DNA of 7,406 nt, taken from contig JAITWU010000359.1 of the NCBI GenBank assembly GCA_031285115.1, positions 1 to 7,406 on the forward strand. Direction: 5' to 3'. Positions 1 through 5,977 of this stretch are shown here, piece by piece. This DNA comes from Azonexus sp. Its GTDB lineage: Bacteria; Pseudomonadota; Gammaproteobacteria; Burkholderiales; Rhodocyclaceae. The notes below the pieces were generated by a model. That model had not been told where the DNA came from. It ran no database searches and was given only the letters and a program-made list of their open reading frames with translations. The translations under genes were made by a program, and so were the position numbers. Each line of letters begins with the position of its first letter. The first letter of the stretch is position 1.

Positions 1-126
1 CGCTCTAAAACCCCGTTCGCGGCAATGAAAGATTGGTACGATCTCAAGCCTCAGTTGTTCAACAAGAAACCTGTTCAGACAGGGATAAAATCTGTAGCCA
101 ATCGTCCGGGATACGACAATTACTGA
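1..126 (+). CDS. Transposase/integrase C-terminal tail, 5'-truncated by the window edge (IS481/IS3-like)
   Basis: Frame 1 is open from the first base to the TGA at 124-126, giving 41 residues. They contain a segment of the form TPFAAMKDWYDLKPQLF followed by an Asn-Lys-Lys-Pro stretch and an end of the form RPGYDNY. That pattern (Thr-Pro, an 'A-M-K-x-W' helix, 'K-P-x-L-F', then a Pro-Gly-x-Asp end) recalls the extreme C-terminus of IS481-type DDE transposases with an rve integrase core. The catalytic DDE residues would lie upstream of the window, so activity cannot be judged. Only 22 bases separate the stop from the rmuC start codon, and I see no obvious terminal inverted repeat there. It may therefore be a remnant, or an element whose right end has decayed. 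The family call is from recalled family character, not a search; an unrelated short C-terminus is possible. Confidence 0.55.
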   Translation, partial: RSKTPFAAMKDWYDLKPQLFNKKPVQTGIKSVANRPGYDNY

Positions 127-148
127 TTTAGTTCGGAGACGGAATAAC

Positions 149-1888
149 ATGCAGACACCCATTGAATTCAGTCTGGTTTTTGCGCTACTTTCAGCGGCTA
201 TCGCGGGAGTCGTGGTTTGGCTCTTGGCTCGTAGCCGGATGGCTGTCGCGGTACAGCAGGCTTTGAGCGAATCCTCGGCTCGAATGGCATCATCCGAGCA
301 AGAACTTCGGTTTGCTATGCAGGAATCAGAGCGTTTGCGCGGGGAGTTGGCTCACGCTGAAAATAATTGCAATGCCGCGAACAAAGAACTTGATGCTCTG
401 CGTGAGCAGCGGGCGCAATTACAGGTTCATGCTGACCGTGTTCCACAGCTTGAGCTTCAATTGAAAAGCGTGCTCGATAACGCGGCCAGGCAAAATGAGC
501 GCATGATTGAGATCAATCACTCTGACGGGGAAAAGAGCCGTGAAATTGTCGATTTGGGCGATCGCCTTTCCAGGATGGATGGCGCGCTTCGGCAAGCGAT
601 TGGCGAACGTGATGCTGCGCGTTCCGAGGCGCGACAACAGGGTGAGGCGCTCGCTGATCTTAAAAGTCAGGTGACTGGCTTGAATAAAAGACTTGAGGAG
701 AGGCATGGCGAAATCTCAGCGATGACTGTCCAGCTTGATTTTACGAATACTGAAGTGCGTCGGCAGATTGAACAGATTGCGGAACTGACGACGACATTGG
801 AAGCTGAACGTACTCAATCAGGAGAAAAGTTGACGCTACTCAATGAGGCCAAAGAGCAACTGACACACCAATTTGAAAATCTTGCCAACAAGATTCTCGA
901 AGAAAAAGGGCAAAAGTTCACAAAACAAAATCAAGAGAATATCGGCCTCCTCTTGAGTCCTCTTAACGAGAAAATAAAGGTATTTCAGGAGCAGGTCGCC
1001 CAGACATACGATAAAGACTCAAAGGAACGCTTGACTTTGAAAAACGAAATTGAGCGACTCGCTACGTTAAACACAAAAATCAGTGCGGACGCTATAAATC
1101 TTACCCAGGCATTGAAAGGTAGTAATAAGGCGCAGGGTATTTGGGGTGAGATGGTTTTGGAGCGTGTTCTGGAATCGTCGGGTTTAACACGAGGGCGCGA
1201 ATATGAAATTCAGGAAAATCATACTACGGATGAGGGAGGCAGGCAGCACCCCGATGTCGTGATCTATCTACCTGAAAATAAACACCTTGTTATCGACTCA
1301 AAGATGTCTCTCCTTGCTTACGAACGTTATTGCAGCGCAGAGAGCGACGCAGAACGAGCGATAGCACAACGCGATCATCTGATCTCGGTACGTGCCCATG
1401 TTAAAGGCTTGTCAGAGAAAAATTATCAAAATCTGAAAACCTTGAAATCACTTGACTTCGTGGTCATGTTCATTCCGATTGAGCCAGCGTTCATGCTGGC
1501 GGCAACAGCCGATCAGGCTCTGTTTAGCGAGGCATTTGATAAAAATGTCCTGCTGGTTAGCCCGAGTACCTTGCTGGCAACATTGCGAACCATTGCCAAT
1601 ATCTGGCGACAGGAATACCAGAATAAAAATGCGCAAGCGATTGCTGATCAATGCGCCAAGCTTTACGACAAATTTGTCGGTTTTGTGGAAAGCCTTGAGG
1701 ATATTGGCAACCGTCTTAAACAGGCGCAAAAATCATATGATGATGCTTATGGAAAACTCTCGTCTGGCCGGGGAAATTTGATCGGGCAGGCAGAAAAAAT
1801 AAAGGATTTAGGAGTAAAACCAAGCAAACAACTGCCATCTGGTTTTCTGACTGGTTCTGAGGATTATCAAGAGCCGGCCTTGAATTAA
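149..1888 (+). CDS. rmuC: DNA recombination protein RmuC
   Basis: This 579-residue protein matches the RmuC family (Pfam RmuC) in length and order of parts. Residues 8-27 form one hydrophobic N-terminal membrane segment. About residues 30-260 are a long charged Glu/Gln/Arg-rich coiled coil, and about 290-555 are the conserved RmuC domain. Inside the domain are the signature 'KGSNKAQGIWGEMVLERVL' (323-341) and 'HPDVVIYLP' (367-375), followed by 'VIDSKM' (381-386). D369 and D383-x-K385 fit the PD-(D/E)xK nuclease-like core proposed for the family. RmuC proteins limit sequence inversions at short inverted repeats, probably as membrane-anchored nucleases; the biochemistry is poorly defined. ATG 149 has a GGAG (135-138) ten bases upstream, and the membrane segment starts directly after it. 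The gene is clearly more AT-rich than the dxs region and follows a transposase tail, so it may have a different history. It converges on folE2. Confidence 0.93.
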   Translation: MQTPIEFSLVFALLSAAIAGVVVWLLARSRMAVAVQQALSESSARMASSEQELRFAMQESERLRGELAHAENNCNAANKELDALREQRAQLQVHADRVPQLELQLKSVLDNAARQNERMIEINHSDGEKSREIVDLGDRLSRMDGALRQAIGERDAARSEARQQGEALADLKSQVTGLNKRLEERHGEISAMTVQLDFTNTEVRRQIEQIAELTTTLEAERTQSGEKLTLLNEAKEQLTHQFENLANKILEEKGQKFTKQNQENIGLLLSPLNEKIKVFQEQVAQTYDKDSKERLTLKNEIERLATLNTKISADAINLTQALKGSNKAQGIWGEMVLERVLESSGLTRGREYEIQENHTTDEGGRQHPDVVIYLPENKHLVIDSKMSLLAYERYCSAESDAERAIAQRDHLISVRAHVKGLSEKNYQNLKTLKSLDFVVMFIPIEPAFMLAATADQALFSEAFDKNVLLVSPSTLLATLRTIANIWRQEYQNKNAQAIADQCAKLYDKFVGFVESLEDIGNRLKQAQKSYDDAYGKLSSGRGNLIGQAEKIKDLGVKPSKQLPSGFLTGSEDYQEPALN

Positions 1889-1904
1889 GTTCATTCTCGC
1901 TAAT

Positions 1905-2699
1905 TTATGAAACCGTCTTATCCCGCTCAATCAGCGCATAAGCCGAGTGGTTGTGGATCGACTCGAAATTTTCTGATTCGATGACGTAGGCGTCGATGCG
2001 GGCCTCCGTGTTGAGGCGGGCGGCGACGTCTCGCACCATGTCTTCGACGAATTTGGGGTTGTCGTAGGCGCGTTCGGTGACGTATTTCTCGTCCGGGCGC
2101 TTCAGGAGGCCGAACAGTTCGCAGGAGGCTTCTTGTTCGATCAACTGGACGAGTTCTTCGATCCAGACGAAATCGTTGGTGCGGGCGGTGATGGTGACGT
2201 GCGAACGCTGGTTGTGGGCGCCGCGCTCGGAGATTTTTTTCGAGCACGGACACAGGCTCGTCACCGGCACGACGACGCGGACTGAAGTGCTGATCTGGCC
2301 GTGGCTGATGTCGCCGATGAAGGTGACGTCGTAGTCCATGAGGCTCTGGACGCCGGAGACGGGCGCGGTTTTGTTGATGAAATAGGGGAAATTCATTTCG
2401 ATGTGGCCGGTTTCGGCCTCCAGCTTGAGCACCATGTCGCGCAGCATGGTGGGGAAGTTTTCGACCGAAATTTCGCGCTCGTGGCTGTTCAGGATTTCGA
2501 CGAAGCGCGACATGTGGGTGCCTTTAAAATTGTGCGGCAGACCGACATACATGTTGAAAACGGCGATGGTGTGCTGGATGCCGGTCGATTTGTCTTTGAC
2601 CCGGATGGGGTGGCGGATCGACTTGATGCCGACTTTGTTGATGGCGATTTGCCGGATGTCGGCGGAGCTTTGCACGTCGGGGATGGCGAGATTGTTCAT
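1905..2699 (-). CDS. folE2: GTP cyclohydrolase I type IB, FolE2
   Basis: The 264-residue product fits the FolE2 family (COG1469). It converts GTP to 7,8-dihydroneopterin triphosphate, the first step of tetrahydrofolate synthesis, and is the metal-flexible alternative to zinc-dependent FolE. The N-terminus '[19 protein letters not shown]' (6-24) is family-typical. The active-site block '[20 protein letters not shown]' spans 148-167. C150, H162, E204 and E219 each sit three positions after the metal and active-site residues I recall for the Neisseria enzyme (C147, H159, E201, E216), so the enzyme should be active. ATG 2699 lies 15 bases after the dxs stop. The bases before it are pyrimidine-rich with no Shine-Dalgarno, so translation probably depends on coupling to dxs. 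It is the last gene of the leftward cluster, and no terminator is visible in the 16-base gap to rmuC. Some folE2 genes are zinc-regulated (Zur), but no such site is seen here. Confidence 0.96.
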   Translation of the reverse strand: MNNLAIPDVQSSADIRQIAINKVGIKSIRHPIRVKDKSTGIQHTIAVFNMYVGLPHNFKGTHMSRFVEILNSHEREISVENFPTMLRDMVLKLEAETGHIEMNFPYFINKTAPVSGVQSLMDYDVTFIGDISHGQISTSVRVVVPVTSLCPCSKKISERGAHNQRSHVTITARTNDFVWIEELVQLIEQEASCELFGLLKRPDEKYVTERAYDNPKFVEDMVRDVAARLNTEARIDAYVIESENFESIHNHSAYALIERDKTVS

Positions 2700-2714
2700 G
2701 GGCGGTTGGAGAAA

Positions 2715-4589
2715 TCAGGGGCGGGCGGCGTGTTGGCCGAGGTGTTTGTGAATGGCGCTGATGATGCCGTCTTGGTCGAGGCCCAGTTCAGCCAGAAGTT
2801 GCTGTTGTTCGCCGTGGTCGATGAAGCGGTCGGGCAGACCCAAACGCAGCACCGGCGCGGCAATGCCGCGATCAGCCAGGAGGCGCTCGATTTCTGAACC
2901 GGCGCCGCCGATCACGGCGTTTTCTTCGATACTGACCAGCAGCGTATGGTTCCCCGCCAGTTCAAGGATCAGTTCGACATCGAGCGGTTTGACGAAGCGC
3001 ATGTTGGCGACTGTGGCGTCCAGCGCCTCGCCCGCCGCCAGCGCCGCCGGGAGCAGGCTGCCGAAGGCGAGCAGGGCGATGCCGGAGCCGCCCCGGCGGC
3101 GGATTTCGCCCTGGCCGATGGGCAGCGTGTCGAGCTGGTCATCCGGCACAGCGCCGCTACCGCCGCCGCGCGGGTAGCGCACCAGCGCCGGGCCGTCGTG
3201 GGCGAAGGCGGTCGACAAGAGGCGGCGGCATTCGGCTTCGTCGGCGGGGGCCATGACCAGCATGTTCGGGATGCAGGCGGCAAAGGAGAGATCGAACGCG
3301 CCGTGATGGGTCGGGCCATCGGCCCCGACCAGGCCGCCGCGGTCGACGGCGAAGACGACGGGCAGATTCTGCAAGGCGACATCGTGGATCAACTGGTCGT
3401 AAGCGCGTTGCAAAAAGGTCGAGTAAATGGCGACGACGGGTTTCAAGCCTTCGCAGGCGAGACCGGCGGCGAAGGTGATGGCGTGCTGTTCGGCGATGCC
3501 GACATCGAAATAGCGGTTGGGATATTCGCTGGCAAAGCGCACCATGCCGGAGCCTTCGCGCATGGCCGGGGTGATGGCGATGAGGCGGGCGTCGGCCTTG
3601 GCCTGGTCGCACAGCCAGTCGCCGAAAACCTGGGTGTAGGTGAGTTTGCCGCTGCTCGCAGCAATGCCCTGGTCGGCGGAAAACTTGCCGACGCCGTGGT
3701 AAAGCACGGGGTCGGATTCGGCGAGTTTGTAGCCTTGGCCCTTTTTGGTGAGGACGTGGAGGAACTTCGGGCCTTTCAACTTTTTGAGATTTTCCAGCGT
3801 TGGAATGAGGGCGTCGAGGTCGTGGCCGTCGATCGGGCCGTAGTAGTGAAAGCCGAATTCTTCAAACAGCGTGCCGGGCGCGATCATGCCCTTGACGTGT
3901 TCTTCGGCGCGGCGGGCAAGTTCGAGAAGCGGCGGGGCGAAGCCGAGCATGTGGCGGCCCGCTTCGCGGGCGGCGTTGTAGGTTTTGCCCGACATCAGCC
4001 GCGTAAAGATTTTGTTCAAAGCGCCGACCGGCGGCGAAATGGACATTTCGTTGTCGTTCAAAATGACCAGCATGTCGGTGTCGGCGACGCCCGCATTGTT
4101 GAGCGCCTCGAAGGCCATGCCGGCGGACATCGCGCCATCGCCGATGACGGCGATGACTTTGCGCTCCTCGTTCTGGTATTGGGCGGCCAGCGCCATGCCC
4201 AGCGCCGCCGAGATGGAGGTCGACGAATGGCCGACGCCAAAGGTGTCGTAAATGCTTTCGCAACGCTTGGGAAAACCGGCGATGCCGTCTTTCATGCGCA
4301 GGGTTTTCATGGCCGCGCGCCGCCCGGTGAGGATTTTGTGGGCGTAGCACTGGTGGCCGACATCCCAGATCAGGCGGTCATGCGGCGTGTCGAACACGGT
4401 GTGGAGCGCGATGGTCAATTCGATGGTGCCGAGGTTCGACGAGAGATGACCGCCGGTCTGCGATACGGAGTCGATGAGAAAGGCGCGCAGTTCGGCAGCC
4501 AGTTGCGGCAACTGTTTTTTGTCGAGACGGCGCAGGTCAGCCGGGTCGTTGATGGTGTCGAGCAGGGCGCAGGAGGGCGCAGCGGTCAT
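2715..4589 (-). CDS. dxs: 1-deoxy-D-xylulose-5-phosphate synthase
   Basis: The 624-residue enzyme has the usual Dxs length. It condenses pyruvate with D-glyceraldehyde 3-phosphate, using thiamine diphosphate and Mg2+, to make DXP. DXP feeds the MEP isoprenoid pathway and also thiamine and pyridoxal synthesis. Visible motifs in order are: 'GGHLSSNLG' with the active-site H48; '[18 protein letters not shown]' (150-167), the TPP/Mg2+-binding GDG motif running to N180; the catalytic Glu E367 in 'DVGIAEQHA' (362-370); 'GADGPTHHG' (422-430); and 'RYPRG' (471-475). The C-terminal transketolase domain is complete. ATG 4589 begins five bases after the ispA TAA. There is no strong Shine-Dalgarno, so coupling to ispA is likely. 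The N-terminal '[14 protein letters not shown]' fits beta-proteobacterial Dxs and supports this start. The long plus-strand open frames over the gene are composition shadows. Confidence 0.98.
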   Translation of the reverse strand: MTAAPSCALLDTINDPADLRRLDKKQLPQLAAELRAFLIDSVSQTGGHLSSNLGTIELTIALHTVFDTPHDRLIWDVGHQCYAHKILTGRRAAMKTLRMKDGIAGFPKRCESIYDTFGVGHSSTSISAALGMALAAQYQNEERKVIAVIGDGAMSAGMAFEALNNAGVADTDMLVILNDNEMSISPPVGALNKIFTRLMSGKTYNAAREAGRHMLGFAPPLLELARRAEEHVKGMIAPGTLFEEFGFHYYGPIDGHDLDALIPTLENLKKLKGPKFLHVLTKKGQGYKLAESDPVLYHGVGKFSADQGIAASSGKLTYTQVFGDWLCDQAKADARLIAITPAMREGSGMVRFASEYPNRYFDVGIAEQHAITFAAGLACEGLKPVVAIYSTFLQRAYDQLIHDVALQNLPVVFAVDRGGLVGADGPTHHGAFDLSFAACIPNMLVMAPADEAECRRLLSTAFAHDGPALVRYPRGGGSGAVPDDQLDTLPIGQGEIRRRGGSGIALLAFGSLLPAALAAGEALDATVANMRFVKPLDVELILELAGNHTLLVSIEENAVIGGAGSEIERLLADRGIAAPVLRLGLPDRFIDHGEQQQLLAELGLDQDGIISAIHKHLGQHAARP

Positions 4590-4594
4590 GGTTT

Positions 4595-5488
4595 TTAGAA
4601 TTGCCGGTGACAGATGAAATCGGCCAACTGGCCGAGGCGGGCGGCGGGTTTGCCTAATTCGCCCAGTTCGCCCAGTTCGCCTAATTCAGACAGGGCGGCG
4701 AAGGTTTCGCCGCGCAGTTCGGCGGCGTAGGCGCGGGCGGCGGCGAGGCCGAGCAGGGTGACATAGGTTGGCTTGGCCGCCGCTTCGTCCTTGCCCGCCG
4801 TTTTGCCGAGCGTGGCCGTGCTTGCCGTGCAGTCGAGAATATCGTCGACGACTTGGAAGAGGAGTCCGGCGCGGCGGGCGAAGCGGTCGAGCGAGCGGTT
4901 TTGTTCCGCCGTCAGCGGCGCGCCAGCGAGCGCCCCGAGCAGCACGGCGGCGCGAATCAGGGCGCCGGTTTTGCAGGCGTGCATCAATTCCAGTTCCGGC
5001 TGCGTCAGCGGCTTGCCGACGGCAGCGAGATCAATTGCCTGCCCGCCCGCCATGCCGCGCGAACCGCTGGCGCGGGCCAGCAGCGCGATCATTTCGACCT
5101 GCCGCGCCGGGTCGCCAAGCGCCGGATTGGCGAGGAGTTCAAAGGCCAGGGTTTGCAGGCTGTCGCCAACCAGCAGGGCGGTCGCTTCGTCGTATTCGAC
5201 ATGGCAGGTAGGCCGCCCCCGGCGCAGCACATCGTCGTCCATGCACGGCAGATCGTCGTGCGCCAGCGAATAGGCGTGAATCAGCTCGACCGCAGCGGCG
5301 ACGAGATCGAGTTTTTCGGGGGCAGCCCCGGTCAATTCGCCCGCCGCGAAAACCAGCAAGGGACGGACGCGCTTGCCGCCGCCCAGCGCCGCGTAACGCA
5401 TGGCTTCATGTAAGCGATGCGGGATGCTGCTGGCGTCTGGCAGATGGCGGTCGAGAGCGGCTTCGACGCGGGTCTGGATGGTGGACAT
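4595..5488 (-). CDS. ispA: Farnesyl diphosphate synthase (short-chain polyprenyl synthase)
   Basis: This 297-residue protein has the normal IspA length. It joins DMAPP with two IPP molecules to give farnesyl diphosphate for undecaprenyl-P, quinone and heme O synthesis. The first aspartate-rich motif is 'DDLPCMDDD' (78-86), the second 'DDILD' (215-219), and '[11 protein letters not shown]' (35-45) binds IPP. I chose ATG 5488. The frame stays open upstream to 5731, but that part only translates a palindromic repeat (low-complexity 'LSLEGRGAGGEGG') and the xseB 3' end in another frame. No good Shine-Dalgarno stands at normal distance; a repeat-derived GAGGGG (5507-5502) lies 13 bases upstream. 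The residues FFDW just before M1 resemble the N-termini I recall for betaproteobacterial homologues, so the native start may have been displaced. Near the C-terminus (269-280) a 9-bp tandem repeat encodes four Glu-Leu-Gly units. The gene lies between xseB and dxs, its partner in isoprenoid supply. Confidence 0.94.
   Translation of the reverse strand: MSTIQTRVEAALDRHLPDASSIPHRLHEAMRYAALGGGKRVRPLLVFAAGELTGAAPEKLDLVAAAVELIHAYSLAHDDLPCMDDDVLRRGRPTCHVEYDEATALLVGDSLQTLAFELLANPALGDPARQVEMIALLARASGSRGMAGGQAIDLAAVGKPLTQPELELMHACKTGALIRAAVLLGALAGAPLTAEQNRSLDRFARRAGLLFQVVDDILDCTASTATLGKTAGKDEAAAKPTYVTLLGLAAARAYAAELRGETFAALSELGELGELGELGKPAARLGQLADFICHRQF
4652..4687 (-). repeat. Four-copy 9-bp tandem repeat inside ispA
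   Basis: On the plus strand four 9-mers follow each other: GCCTAATTC, GCCCAGTTC, GCCCAGTTC, GCCTAATTC. Read in the ispA frame they encode Glu-Leu-Gly four times, with the order of variants A-B-B-A. All differences are synonymous (TTA versus CTG for Leu, plus GGC shared). The array sits in the variable stretch before the final '[11 protein letters not shown]' helix. Because the unit is a multiple of three, copy-number change would lengthen or shorten the protein without a frameshift. Confidence 0.85.
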
Positions 5489-5494
5489 CCAGTC

Positions 5495-5527
5495 AAAAAA
5501 GCCCCTCTCTCCTTGAGGGAGGAGGGG
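5495..5527 (-). terminator. Terminator-like hairpin plus T6 just upstream of ispA
   Basis: The arms are plus-strand CCCCTC (5502-5507) plus CTCC (5509-5512), pairing with GGAG (5518-5521) plus GAGGGG (5522-5527). There is one bulged T at 5508 and a five-base loop. On the minus strand this GC-rich stem is followed by one C and then six T (5500-5495), the form of an intrinsic terminator. It points into ispA and ends seven bases before the start codon. It is part of the larger composite repeat at 5497-5614. Whether it terminates in vivo is unknown; the essential genes behind it imply that it is leaky or bypassed. Confidence 0.45.
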
Positions 5528-5614
5528 GGGCGAGTTCGAGGCGCTTCCACCCTCTCCCCCAGCCCCTCTCCCTTCAAGGGAGAGGGGAGTGTCAGGCGTG
5601 GCAGAGGGGCTTTT
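5497..5614. repeat. Composite palindromic, MITE-like intergenic repeat between xseB and ispA
   Basis: The outer ends are perfect 12-bp inverted repeats: AAAAGCCCCTCT (5497-5508) and AGAGGGGCTTTT (5603-5614). Inside are an imperfect hairpin at 5502-5527 and a perfect 25-base palindrome at 5563-5587, whose 12-base arms start CCCCTCTCCC and flank a single C at 5575. A further CCCTCTCCCCC (5550-5560) lies between them. The CCCCTCTCCC/GGGAGAGGGG theme is typical of dispersed intergenic repeats in many GC-rich proteobacteria. The triplet GTC stands on both outer sides (5492-5494, separated by two extra A, and 5615-5617). This could be a target duplication but is too short to rely on. The element carries no gene. 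It separates xseB from ispA, which otherwise would lie close together, and in one frame it adds a false N-terminal extension to ispA. Confidence 0.75.
5563..5587. repeat. Perfect 25-base palindrome within the composite repeat
   Basis: Twelve-base arms, running from CCCCTC at the left end to GAGGGG at the right end, surround a single C at 5575. With almost no loop, cruciform extrusion or a hairpin in RNA with a few opened central pairs is more likely than an intrinsic terminator. No T-tract follows it on either strand. It lies in the untranslated xseB-ispA junction. Confidence 0.85.
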
Positions 5615-5634
5615 GTCGAGATTTGGGCTGACGC

Positions 5635-5874
5635 TCACAGCCCCTCCAGCGCGCGGCGCTCGATTTCCCGCAACTCGCCATTTTCCAGCACGCGAATCTG
5701 CGTTTCGGCGGCGGTTAGCTGGTTCTGGCAATGCTTCATCAATTCCATGCCACGGCGATAGGCGGCGATGGCGGCTTCGAGTTCGAGCTGGCCGCCTTCC
5801 ATGCTGGCGACGATGGCCTCCAGTTCGGCCAGTGCCGTTTCAAATTTCATGGCGGCGATGGGGGATGGTTCCAT
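5635..5874 (-). CDS. xseB: Exodeoxyribonuclease VII small subunit
   Basis: The 79-residue product is a small helical protein of the XseB family, the accessory subunit of exonuclease VII. It binds the large subunit XseA, which is not in this window, and the complex degrades single-stranded DNA into short oligonucleotides. The conserved core 'FETALAELEAIVASMEGGQL' (11-30) continues with 'LEAAIAAYRRGMELMKHCQNQL' (32-53) and 'AETQIRVLE' (56-64), covering the whole family domain. I chose ATG 5874, which gives the usual length of about 80 residues. The in-frame ATG at 5850 would give 71 residues and is the alternative. Neither has a clear Shine-Dalgarno. A start at 5979 would run through the divergent promoters and the Rieske gene's ribosome site, and is rejected. 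It is the first gene of the leftward cluster; the composite repeat separates it from ispA. Confidence 0.93.
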   Translation of the reverse strand: MEPSPIAAMKFETALAELEAIVASMEGGQLELEAAIAAYRRGMELMKHCQNQLTAAETQIRVLENGELREIERRALEGL

Positions 5875-5900
5875 GATGCTGGCGGGTTGGAAAACACACG

Positions 5901-5930
5901 AAAGTACCCTATCACGGGTTGCCCGGTCAA
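5901..5930 (-). promoter_or_regulatory. Putative sigma70 promoter for xseB and the leftward cluster
   Basis: On the minus strand TTGACC (5930-5925) is followed after 18 bases by TACTTT (5906-5901). Transcription would start near 5894, about 20 bases before xseB ATG 5874. The -35 matches the consensus in five of six bases and the -10 is moderate. The assignment is by inspection only. Confidence 0.4.
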
Positions 5931-5946
5931 ATCTCCGGGGTAAAAT
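5919..5946 (+). promoter_or_regulatory. Putative sigma70 promoter for the Rieske oxygenase gene
   Basis: TTGCCC (5919-5924) and TAAAAT (5941-5946) are 16 bases apart. Start of transcription would be near 5953, giving a leader of about 25 bases before ATG 5978. The -10 is one base from the TATAAT consensus and lies in a GGGGTAAAATCC context. Its -35 directly abuts the -35 of the opposing xseB promoter. Confidence 0.45.
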
Positions 5947-5965
5947 CCATGTTTTTTCCACGCAC

Positions 5966-5971
5966 GGGAGG
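5966..5971 (+). promoter_or_regulatory. Shine-Dalgarno site that fixes the Rieske gene start
   Basis: GGGAGG ends six bases before ATG 5978. This is the clearest ribosome site in the window. It decides against the in-frame upstream ATG at 5768, which would read antisense through xseB and across the promoter. Confidence 0.8.
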
Positions 5972-5977
5972 CTCGAC

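Noticed and set aside
86..91. TAAAAT as a -10 box for rmuC inside the transposase tail
   Set aside because: No acceptable -35 lies 16-18 bases upstream; the nearest TTGTTC (55-60) is 25 bases away.
1889..1904. Bidirectional terminator between convergent rmuC and folE2
   Set aside because: The 16-base gap and its flanks show no GC-rich inverted repeat with a T-tract on either strand.
2946..4598. 550-codon open frame on the plus strand opposite dxs
   Set aside because: It is a shadow of high-GC codon use in dxs. The translation is low-complexity (Gly/Ala/Val/Asp/His-rich) with no recognisable domain, while dxs is complete with all its motifs.
5497..5614. CRISPR array or tandem direct repeat
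   Set aside because: The repeated C/T-rich and G/A-rich blocks are inverted and irregularly spaced. There are no regular repeats with unique spacers and no cas genes.
5489..5731. 81-codon upstream extension of the ispA frame
   Set aside because: It translates the palindromic repeat and the out-of-frame xseB 3' end. The start at 5488 gives the family length of 297 residues.
5768..5977. 70-codon upstream extension of the Rieske frame
   Set aside because: It reads antisense to xseB and through the promoter region, whereas GGGAGG six bases before ATG 5978 marks the real start.
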